Part shown: in pieces, positions 50,281 to 60,400 of the stretch
Layout of the letters: each line of letters starts with the position of its first letter
Numbering within the stretch: the stretch's first letter is position 1
Origin: Stromatinia cepivora
Lineage: Eukaryota; Ascomycota; Leotiomycetes; Helotiales; Sclerotiniaceae
Length of the DNA: 64,000 nt
NCBI GenBank assembly: GCA_014898415.1
Contig: RCTD01000026.1
Location: 856,430-920,429 of the forward strand
Direction of reading: 5' to 3'
Translations under genes and position numbers: made by a program
The notes under the pieces: generated by a model
What the model was told of the DNA's origin: nothing
Databases searched by the model: none
Seen by the model: only the letters and a program-made list of their open reading frames with translations

Positions 50281-50446
50281 TATTAACTTTTGGTATAGGA
50301 AATAATAATATTGTTGATTATATAGATTGAATTAAGGATCTATAATTCTAGTAGGAATAGAATTGAGGTTATCCCCAAATATGGTCTGTACACCATTGTG
50401 GTCTCGTGACCTCAATTCTAATCCTATGATGGCCTCATTTCCAACA
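50281..50446 (-). repeat. 5' LTR of Copia D2
   Basis: 166 bp, TATTAACTTTTGG to TTTCCAACA. The ten bases before it, TTTCATAACC, are the primer-site motif (initiator tRNA-Met anticodon arm, one or two C-to-T changes). Confidence 0.92.
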
Positions 50447-50704
50447 TAATTGATATTTAAAATATTTTGCATATTCCAATTTCAGTCAATTAGGGTTATC
50501 TTTTGGGATCTCTTTATCGATATATTCTATTTTATTTGAGGATTTTATTTTGTTTTTCTTTTTCTTATATATATTATTAATTAAAATAAGAATTTCGGAT
50601 TTAATATTGATTAATTTCTTCTAAACATCATTTTCTGTTTTAAGTTCTTTTAAATTGAGATGAATATTATTAGTAGTAAAATATTCCTAAAATCCCTTTA
50701 ATTC
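50447..50704 (-). mobile_element. Gypsy A2, remnant right of D2
   Basis: Collinear with 30911-31165 of A1 (TAATTGAYATTTAARAT onward). It ends abruptly at 50704, where the 72-bp unit begins. No coding call is possible in this short piece. Confidence 0.85.
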
Positions 50705-50890
50705 TAACTATTATTCCTAGGATTTTTTTGATGGTCACCATCGGTGGTGACCCATTTCGACAGGGGGGTGGTGACCTAACTATTATTCCTAGGATTTTTT
50801 TGATGGTCACCACCGGTGGTGACCCATTTCGACAGGGGGATGATGACCCATTTCGATAGGGGGGTAATGATCCAGCCAAAAAAGTCATCA
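50705..50890. repeat. GC-rich palindromic 72-bp units at subtelomere junction
   Basis: A 72-bp unit (50705-50776) is repeated directly at 50777 and continues as a variant to about 50890. Each unit starts TAACTATTATTCCTAGG, then a T-run, then a palindrome, then CCATTTCGACAGGGGG. The second unit holds the perfect 20-bp palindrome GGTCACCACCGGTGGTGACC (50805-50824). The first has one change (50733-50752). Because 72 is divisible by three it also yields a meaningless repeated frame on minus. Confidence 0.85.
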
Positions 50891-51121
50891 TTTGGTCATT
50901 ATTCCTTTATACTTCAATTTTGAGTTTTTTGAAAATCTGAAACAAGAATTCAATAGAGATTCAATTGAATTATAATTATTCGAAATCTGATTGAAATTAT
51001 CTTTTGAATTGATTGATCTATATTAATTTTAAAATCATAAATTTTGATAAGGAATTAATATAACTTTTGATAAAATACCAAAAGTATAATTTTGATTTTA
51101 ATTTATTAGTATTATAAAAAT

Positions 51122-51195
51122 TTGAATATAAAATTGAATTGAATTTAAATATAAAATTGAATTGAATTTAAATATAAAATTGAATTGAATTTAAA
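51122..51195. repeat. 23-bp tandem repeat, three copies
   Basis: Unit ATATAAAATTGAATTGAATT plus three bases, three near-perfect copies. Confidence 0.75.
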
Positions 51196-51469
51196 TTGAA
51201 AATTAAATTAAGAATTAAATTAAAAAATGAATTAAGAATTGAATAAAATAAGGAATCAAATATAAAATTGAAAAATCTTAAAATATATAGATTTTATAAA
51301 ATTGAATTTAAATATAATTAATATTATTAATATTATAATAAAATTTCAATAAATATAATATAAATTTTATAATTTATATTTATTAGAATTTCTTTAAGAT
51401 TTTAGTATTATTTTTAATTTAATAATATTAATAATAATAATAATAATAAAAGAATTAACCTTTCCCAAA

Positions 51470-51545
51470 GGATAACCCATCAGATTTTATTTCATCCAGA
51501 GGGTAACCCGTGAATTTTATATCACTCGGAAGGTAGCCTGTATAT
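51470..51545. repeat. Degenerate ~30-bp repeat, three units
   Basis: Units share AAGGATAACCC / GAGGGTAACCC / GAAGGTAGCCT followed by an AT-rich half. Directly adjacent to telomere-like repeats. Confidence 0.6.
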
Positions 51546-51551
51546 ATTCAA

Positions 51552-51569
51552 TTAGGGTTAGGATTAGGG
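51552..51569 (+). repeat. Interstitial telomere-type repeats
   Basis: TTAGGG TTAGGA TTAGGG: three units of the fungal telomere repeat, with one G-to-A change. Confidence 0.6.
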
Positions 51570-52157
51570 CAAAGCAAACTTGCAACGAATATTATAAATT
51601 AAGGATTGATTTTGTAAACTAAAGAAAGAAAAAAAGCAAAAGTTTTAATAATTCTTAAAGTAAATTTAATATAATTATTTTCATTTAATTTTTCAAAGAT
51701 TCTAACAAAAAATTATTGTTTATATAAACATCTAATTCCGGATAAAAAGTATCATTATAGTTTACTCAATTCTCTTTACAGGATTTCTATATATATAAAT
51801 AAATATTATCATTAACCTCAAATTATATATACTAACAATACTAACTAATATAATCCACAAATCGATCATTAATACAATCCTAGAATCGTATTGTAAAACA
51901 ATTATATAATCAAAGTCGATTATTGAATCATATTCAAAAAGTAATTATTAGATATACAACAAAGACTTTTGATTTAATAATATATAATTAAATATAAATC
52001 AAGATAGATTTTTTTCGAAATCTTTATCATTCTAATCACAATACAATTTAAAGGATAACTATCTTTATATATAATAAATTCCAATACAAAAACAAAAAAA
52101 TTAAATAACTCTTTTTCAAATTATATTAATATATCTTATAATTTATATTATATAATC

Positions 52158-53418
52158 TTGATTATTATTCTTAGGATTTTTTTAATGGTTATTATTAATA
52201 ATGATTCATTTCGATAAAAAGATAATAATTTAATCAAAAAAGTTATCATTTGGTTATTACTCTTTTACATTTCAATTTTGAGCTTTTTGAAAATCTGAAA
52301 AAAGAATTCAATAGAGATTTAATTGAATTATAATTATTCGAAATCTAATTGAAATTATCTTTTAAATTGATTGATCTATATAAATTATATAAAAATTTGA
52401 TTTTGATAAAATTGAAGAAAAATTAGGAAAATAGGAAAATAAGAATCCTAAAAAGTTATTATTTGATTATTACTTTCTTATATTCCAATTTTGAATTTTT
52501 TGAAAATCTGAAAAAAGAATTCAATAGAAATTCAATTGAATTATATTTATTCGAAATCTGATTGAAATTATTTTTTGTATTGATCGATTATTATTAATTT
52601 GAATTAATATATTTGAAAGGTTTAATAAAAGTATTGATATTTTTGATATAAAAATTTGGACTTTTTTAAAATGGGGTATTAATTATATCAAAAAAAAATT
52701 GATCTTGAATTTCAATTTATTAAATCAATTATAAATTAAGAAAAAGATATTTAAAAAAGAAGAAAAAATATGTTTTAGAATCCCGAAATCAGGATATTTT
52801 CTATAATATTTTAAAAATTGAAAAATATTGAAATTGAAAATCGATAATATATATATATATATATTGATATAAATATATTTCGTTATTCAAATAGAACAAT
52901 ATAGATTTGATTATATTGATGTTTAAATATTAATAATTTTGAATACTATTAATACTAATTTAAATAGAGTTGTTTTGATATATAATGTGATATAACGAAT
53001 CATATTATTCAGAATATAGATCAGGATTGCCTTATTATTTCAATCAAGATTGAAATTGTAGTAATTCTTTATATAATATTTAATTCAAATAGTATTTCGT
53101 ATTTGGATTCAAAATATTAATTGATCATTCATTATATTAATTAATAATATATTTTATTTGATAAACTTTTTGAATCAAAATCATTTTGTTAATTTCAATT
53201 TAAAATTCAATATCATTATAACAACGATTTCAATTTAAAATTCAATATCATTATAACAACAATCTCAATTTATATATATCAAATGAATTCCTATTCAAAT
53301 TGAAATCTTTTCTTCTTTAGAATTATATTCTATATTCAATTATCTTCAAATCTTTCAAATCCTTCAAAATCTTTCAAATCCTATATTATATTATTCTTTT
53401 GAATCAATATTATTAAAA
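52158..53418 (+). promoter_or_regulatory. Upstream region of helicase copy 1
   Basis: Collinear with 56185-57442. The palindromic unit at its start has been completely converted by C-to-T and G-to-A changes (52171-52225), while the copy-2 unit is nearly intact. Contains the two ~135-bp direct repeats and the pyrimidine-rich leader described for copy 2. No coding frame. Confidence 0.65.
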
Positions 53419-56183
53419 ATGGCTAACTATCAAATCTCCCTTTCCCTTTCCAATTCTTTTGAATTTGATATTAATGAATTATTTAATGATTTTCGAAACT
53501 TTAGGGATTTCAAAGCCAAATTGGTTTTTCAAGAAATTGATGAAATATCATTTCTTTTTTATTATTCAGCATTTCAATTTATTCTTTATAATATCTATCA
53601 AATTTATATTCAAAATTTTAAAAATCATTTATAAGATAAATATCTTTTCGATTTAATTTCTATTCATAAAAAAAAATGATTCAAAAAGCTTATAATATAT
53701 ATAATTCTTTAAATATTGAATCAATTGATCAAAATCTTTATTTAATTCATTTATTCAAATCCGAATTCTCTTTAATTTCTTTCTCTGAATTATCTATTAA
53801 ATCTTTATTTTAATATTCTCTTTACAATATAATAAAATCTAATTTAAAAAATTTCAAAAAATATATCAATTCTAATTATAAAGATCTTTCTTTGGATTTG
53901 TATTTCAATCTTATTCAAAATATTTCGGGATAAGAATTATTATTAAATCGTTTCTTTTTAAAATTCAAATAAAGGAAAAACATTATTTTAATAAAAATTC
54001 TAATTCAATTCAAAATGATATTATTAAAGTAAATAATTGTCACGAATCGTGAACCACAGGAGGCTAACCACGTGATACCCTTTATCTCCTATATCAATTT
54101 ATGAGTTGATCATCCATATGTATATGTTACGAATTATACGATTTAATATGGTAAAATAATAATTCTAATAATGTATATATATAACCCTGCAGTCCATAAA
54201 TGAGTATTTGTATATATATATCTAGTTGTTCTTTATAAGTTATAGTTCTTCAATTGTAGATTCTAAAGAATATAATTGACCCTGTTTATTCAGCACTACT
54301 ACGGCTTTTGTGCGTCACAATAATGATTTATTATTATCTTCTTCTTTTAATTTAAATTTAATTAAAAAAAATTGGAAGAATAATTTTGATTCTAAATTGA
54401 AGAATATTGAAAAGAAGATTGATTTTATTAAAATTAATAAAGAAAATTTTATTTTATTCCAAAAACATATTAGATATATCAAATATATTCAAAAGTTTGA
54501 TATTGAAGATTTGAAATTGTATTCTAATTTTTATATTGTTTTTTTAAATTATATAATTCAATCTATTTTTAAAATAATCCTTTTTAATTTAGAAATCTTA
54601 TTATATTTGAATTTAAAAAAATGATATTTTTGAATGAATCTTATTTGAATATTCTGAATAGTTTTGAAAAAGATAAAATTAGAAATAAAGATTTCAAATC
54701 TTTTTACAATTTTAATAATTGTAATAAATATTTTGCTTTTTTTAAAATTTTTTTTAATTTCATTTTATATATTTTTTATTTTTATTTTACTAAATTTTAT
54801 TCTAATTTTAAAGATTTGAAAACTAAAGTAAAGGATTTATTTAAAAAAACTATCTTTTTCAATGAAATTTTAGATTCTGAAAAGATTTTAGAATTTATTA
54901 TCAAAAACAATAAAAAGTTTTTTATTAAAAAAGCAAATAAAATTAAATATAATAATTTGAAATTAAATCAAGGAGATAATGATTTAATTGCTTTTGAAAA
55001 TTCAAATGATTTTAAGAAATCTAATTTAAATGATTTAAATGATTTAGATAAATTAAATGATTCTGATAATTCGAATGATTCAAATAGATCATTTAATTCA
55101 TTTAATTTATTTAAATCATTTAAATCATTTAAATTAGATTCATTGGGATTGAATTTTAATTCTATTATTGAAAATTTTGTTGAGATTAATAATTCAAATA
55201 GTGAATCATTAATTGAAATAAGAGATTTAATTTTAGATATTATAATTGTTTATTTTAAATAGAAAACTGATTTAAATATCTTTGATAATTCTATGAATTG
55301 TTTTTTCGTTTATTAATCTATTTGAAATAATAATTTTATTAAAGATATTTTTCAATTATCCCAATATTATTTTTAATTTATTTATTGTAATCAATTATAT
55401 ATTATTGAATATTCTATTTGATAATTGATTCTTTTTTTTATTTATAATTTAAATTCGATTTTAATTTGATTTATAATTAGTTATTTTCAGAATTATAATC
55501 AAAATACTTTAATCGAAATTCTTTTGTATTATAATTATATTTTTAAAGTAAATAAAGAATTATTTAGTGAAAGTTTTATTATTATTAATTTTAATTATAT
55601 AAATATATTTTCTTATAAAGATATTATTATTAATATGAATGATTTAAAGAAACTATTTAAATCGATTTTAGATTCTGTTTATTCTTTTTTTAATGAATTA
55701 ATTCTATTGAATATTGATTTAAAAGAATTTTTATATATTAGATTGAAAGATTTTAGTAAATTTGAAAATTGTGAAAATAAAACTTCTTTTAAATCTTTCA
55801 AAGATTTTTATTCAAATATTAAATCAAATTATGAATTTCTAATCAATAAAATAATTGAAATTGAAAGATTATAAGATCAATTTTTTGTAATTTCGAATAA
55901 TAATTTGAAATTGAATAAATCAAATTATAAGGATTATTTAAAGAATATTTTAAAATTTAAAAAGATGCTTTTATTATTAATTCATTTAATTAGTAGTTTA
56001 TCTTCAAAAAATATTGAATTATATATATTAAAATATCAGAATTCGGATAAAGATTAAAAAGAATTGTTTTTAGATATTAATAATTCTTTATTTATTATTA
56101 ATATCTTTATTGATAAATCAAGATCTTATATAGAATTTTATACTTTCAAATTTAAATATCTTTTTATATCAATTTCTAATATT
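53419..56183 (+). pseudogene. Telomere-linked RecQ-type helicase copy 1, 5' part only
   Basis: Starts with the same ATG and MANYQISLSLSNSFEFDINE as copy 2 and is collinear with 57443-59933, where it breaks off at the next repeat unit. Missing everything from the middle on, including the helicase motifs. The frame is broken by TAA/TAG at Gln codons and interrupted by the solo LTR at 54038-54319. Longest open pieces are 54310-54624 and 54621-55262. It still has Gln (CAA) near 54010 where copy 2 has a stop (58036), showing that the two copies were mutated independently. More AT-rich than copy 2. Confidence 0.82.
54038..54319 (+). repeat. Solo LTR of family F inside helicase copy 1
   Basis: 282 bp, TGTCACGAATCGTGA to GTGCGTCACA, flanked by ATAAT on both sides (54033-54037, 54320-54324). 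Copy 2 shows the empty site near 58055. Reverse copy at 36129-36410. Confidence 0.92.
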
Positions 56184-56184
56184 C

Positions 56185-57442
56185 TAACTATTATTCCTAG
56201 GATTTTTTTGGTGGTCATCACCGGTGGTGATCCATTTCGATAGGGGGGTGGTGATCCAGCCAAAAAAGTCATCATTTGGTTACCATTCCTTTACGCTTTA
56301 ATTTTGAGCTTTTTGAAAATCTGAAAAAAGAATTCAATAGAGATTCAATTGAATTATAGTTATTCGAAATCTGATTGAAATTATCTTTTAAATTGATTGA
56401 TTTGTATAGATTGTATAAAAATTTGATTTTGATGAGGTTGAAGAAAAATTAGGAAAATAGGAAAATAAGAACCCTAAAAAGTTATTATTTGGTTATTATT
56501 TCTTTATACTTCAATTTTGAGTTTTTTGAAAATCTGAAAAAAGAATTCAATAGAAATTCAATTGAATTATATTTATTTGAAATCTGATTGAAATTATCTT
56601 TTGTATTGATCGATTGTTACTAATTTGAATCAATATATTTAAAAGGTTCAATAAAAGCATTGATATTTTTGATATAAAAGCTTGGACTTTTTTAAAATGG
56701 GGTATCAATTATATCAAAAAAAAATTGATCTTGAATTTCAATTTATTAAATCAATTATAAATTAAGAAAAAGATATTTAAAAAAGAAGAAAAAATATATT
56801 TCAGAATCCCGAAATCAGGATATTTTCTATAGTGTTTTAAAAATTGAAAAATATTGAAATTGAAAATCGATAATATATATATATATATTGATATAAATAT
56901 ATTTCGTTGTTCAAATAGAACAATATGGATCTGATTATATTGATACTTAAGTATTAATGGTTTTGAACATTACTAATATCGATTTAAGTGGAGCTGCCCC
57001 GATATATAATATAATATAGCGAATCATATTATTTGGGATACAGATCAGGGTTGCCCTATTATTTCAATCTTGATTGAAATCGTAATAATTCTCTGTATAA
57101 TATTTGATTCAAATAGTATTTCGTATTTGGATTCAAAGTATTAATTGATTATTCATTATATTAGTCAACAATACATTCCATTTGACAAACCTTTTGAATC
57201 AAGATCATTTTGTTAATTTCAATTTAAAATTCAATATCATTATAGCAACAATCTCAATTTAAAATTCAATATCATTATAACAACAATCTTAATTTATATA
57301 TATCAAATGAATTCCTATTCAAATTGAAATCTTTTCTTCTTTAGAATTATATTCTATATTTAATTATCTTCAAATCTTTCAAATCCTTCAAAATCTTTCA
57401 AATCCTATATTATATTATTCTTTTGAATCAATATTATTAAAA
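56185..57442 (+). promoter_or_regulatory. Upstream region of helicase copy 2
   Basis: Starts with the 72-bp-type unit (TAACTATTATTCCTAGG, imperfect palindrome around ATCACCGGTGGTGAT at 56217-56231). Then come two direct repeats of about 135 bp (56262-56400 and 56474-56612) and AT-rich sequence with an (AT) run near 56875. A pyrimidine-rich leader (57366-57410, repeated CAAATCYTTC) precedes the ATG. Pyrimidine tracts just upstream of starts are common in fungal promoters. No TATA box can be trusted in DNA this AT-rich. Confidence 0.55.
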
Positions 57443-60400
57443 ATGGCTAATTATCAAATCTCCCTTTCCCTTTCCAATTCTTTTGAATTTGATATTAATG
57501 AATTATTTAGTGATTTTCGAAACTTTAGGGATTTCAAAGCCAAATTGGCTTTTCAAGAAATTGATGAAATATCATTTCTTTTTTATTATTCAGCATTTCA
57601 ATTTATTCTTTGTAATATCTATCAAATTTGTATTCAAAATTTTAAAAATCATTTACAAGATAAACATTTTTTGATTTAACTTCTATTTATAAAAAAAAAG
57701 TGATTCAAGAAGTTTGTAATATATATAATTCTTTAAATATTGAATTAATTGATCAAAATCTTCATTTAATTCATTTATTCAAATCCGAATTGTTTTTAAT
57801 TCCTTTCTCTGAATTATCTATCAAATCCTTATTTCAATGTTCTCTTTGCAATATAATAAAATCTAATTTAAAAAATTTCAAAAAACATATCAATTCTAAT
57901 CATAAAGATTTTTCTTTGGATTTGTATCTTAATCTTATTCAAAATATTTCGGAACAAGAATTATTATTAAATCGTTTCTTTTTTGAAGTTCAAATGAAGA
58001 AAAAGCATCATTCTAATGAAAATTCTAATTCGATTTAAAATGATATTATTGAAGTAAATGATGATTTATCATTATCTTCTTCTCTCAATTTGAATTTAAT
58101 TAAAAAGAATTGGAAGAATAATTTTGATTCTAAATTGAAGAGTATTGAAAAGAAGATTGATTCTATTAAAATTGATAGAGAAAATCTTACTCCATTCCAA
58201 AAACGCATTAGATATATCGAATATATTCAAAAGTTTGATATTGAAGATTTGAAATTGTATTCTAATTTTCATATCGTTTCCCCAAATCATATAATCCAAT
58301 CTGCTTTTAAAATAATCCTTTCTAATTTAGAAATCTTATTATATTTGAGTTTAGAAAAAGTAGTGTTTCTGAATAAATCTTATTTGAATATTTTGAATAG
58401 TTTTGAAAAAGATAAGATCAGAAATAAAGGTTTCAAACCCCTTTACAATTCCAATAGTTACAATAAATATTTTGCTTTTTTTAAGACCTTTTTTAGTTTC
58501 ATTTTGTATATCTTTCATTTTCATCCCATTAAATTCTATTCTGATTTTAAAGATTTGAAAGCTAAAATGAAGGATTTACTTAAAAAAACTGTCTTTTTCA
58601 ATGAAATTTTAGATTCTAAAAAGACTTTAGAATCTATTATCAAAAACAACAAAAAGTCCTTTATTAAAAAAGCAAATAAAGTTAAATTTAATAGTTTAAA
58701 ATCAAATCAGGGAGATAATGATTTAGTTGTTTCTGAAAATTCAAGTGATTCTGAGGAATCTAATTCAGATGATTTAAATGGTTTAGATGAATTAGACGAA
58801 TTGAATGATTCTGATGATTCGAATGATTCAAATGGATCATCTAATTCATCTAATTCATCTAAATCATTTAAATCATCTGAATTAGATTCATTGGGATTGA
58901 ATTCTAATTCTATTATTGAAAATTTTGTTGAAATTAATGATTCAGATAATGAATTATTGATTGAAATAAGAGATTTAATTTTGGATATTATAATTGTTTG
59001 TTTTAAATAGAAAACTGATTTAAATATCTTTGATAATCCTATTAATTGCTTTTTCGCTTATCAATCTATTCGAAATAATAATTTCATTAAAGATATTTTT
59101 CAATTATCCCAATATTATTTCTAATTTATTTTTTGTAATCAATTATACGTTATTGAATATTCTATTCGATAATTAATTCTTTTTCCCATTTATAATCTGA
59201 ATTCGATTTTAGTTCGATTTATAACTAATTACTTTCAGAATTATAATTAAAATACTTTAACCGAAATTCTTTTGTATCGTAATTATACTTTTAAAGTAAA
59301 TAAAGAATTATCTAATGAAAGTTCTATTATTATTAATTTTAGTTATACAAATATACTTTCTTATAAAGATATTACTATTAATATGAATGATTTAAAGAAA
59401 CTATTTAAATCGATTTTAAATTCTGTTTATTCTTTCTTTAATAAATCAATTTTATTGAATATTGATTTAAGAGAATTTTTATATATTAAATTGGAAGATT
59501 TTAATAAATTCGAAAATCGTAAAGATAAAACTCTTTTTAAATCTTTCAAAGATTTTCATCCAAATATTAAATCAAATGATGAATTTCTAATCAATAAAGT
59601 AATTAAAATTGAAAGATTACAAGATCAATTCTTTATAATTTCGAATAATAATTTGAAGTTGAATAAATCGAATTACAAGGATTACTTGAAAAATATTTTA
59701 AAATTCAAGAAAATGCTTTTATTATTAATTCATTTAATTAGTGGTTTACCTTCAAAAAGTACTGAATTATATATATTAAAATATCAGAATTCGAATAAAG
59801 ATTAAAGAAAGCTATTTCTAGATATTAATAATTCTTTATTTATTATTAATATCTCTATTGATAAATCAAGATCTCGTATAGAATCCTATGCTTCCAAACT
59901 TAAATACCTCCTTATATCAATTTCTAATATTTTATTAAAATATATTATTTGTATTGATCCTTTTATAAAAACTCTAAATATCATCAATTCCAAATTCGAT
60001 TTCAATTTAATGAATCCTTATTTAGGGTATTTCAATCAACGTTTTTTCGTTTCTTCAAATCTAATATATCTTCTTCAAAAATATTCTTAATCAATATTAG
60101 ATCTTAATTTGAATCTTCAAAAATACAGATAAATAATTGTAGGAATTATGAGAGAATTTATAAAAGAAAGGATTAATTTAAATAATTTAACTTTTGAAGA
60201 TGATTTAATTCAAATTAGTGTATATCAAATTCAGAATAGTTTAATGGGATATAATTCCGAAATCGATTTTATATATTATAAACGTTCTACAATTATATTT
60301 AAAAATATCCCTTTAAATAAACAGAATAAATATTTAGAATTAAATTTACATTTTCATAAATTTTTTGGGTTGAAAAATTATATGATTGAATTGAATCCTT

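Larger units (their letters stand above)
44966..50446 (-). mobile_element. Ty1/Copia element D2, best preserved element in the window
   Basis: 5,481 bp with 166-bp LTRs (44966-45131, 50281-50446) and duplication TAATT (44961-44965, 50447-50451). Inserted in Gypsy A2. Minus-strand order gag, protease, integrase, RT, RNase H. It keeps YIDD in RT, but stops still break every domain. Base composition is less AT-extreme than D1. Confidence 0.94.
38153..50704 (-). mobile_element. Ty3/Gypsy element A2, split by Copia D2, truncated at 50704
   Basis: Second copy of A: 38153-44965 and 50447-50704. It preserves A uninterrupted where A1 carries H and B2, and so shows both empty sites. Its 5' part (protease, gag) is missing because the element stops at 50704, where the 72-bp subtelomeric unit starts. 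Confidence 0.9.
50891..52157. other. AT-rich intergenic stretch with short tandem repeats
   Basis: 50890-51010 matches the start of the helicase upstream region (56275-56400). The remainder is low-complexity. It includes a 23-bp tandem repeat (51122-51195), three degenerate units of about 30 bp with GGGTAACCC-like cores (51470-51545), and telomere-like repeats at 51552. From 51570 to 52157 I see nothing further. Confidence 0.6.

Noticed and set aside
50670..50891. Minus-strand 73-codon frame with a repeated 24-residue unit
   Set aside because: The periodicity is simply the 72-bp DNA repeat; no start context or homology.
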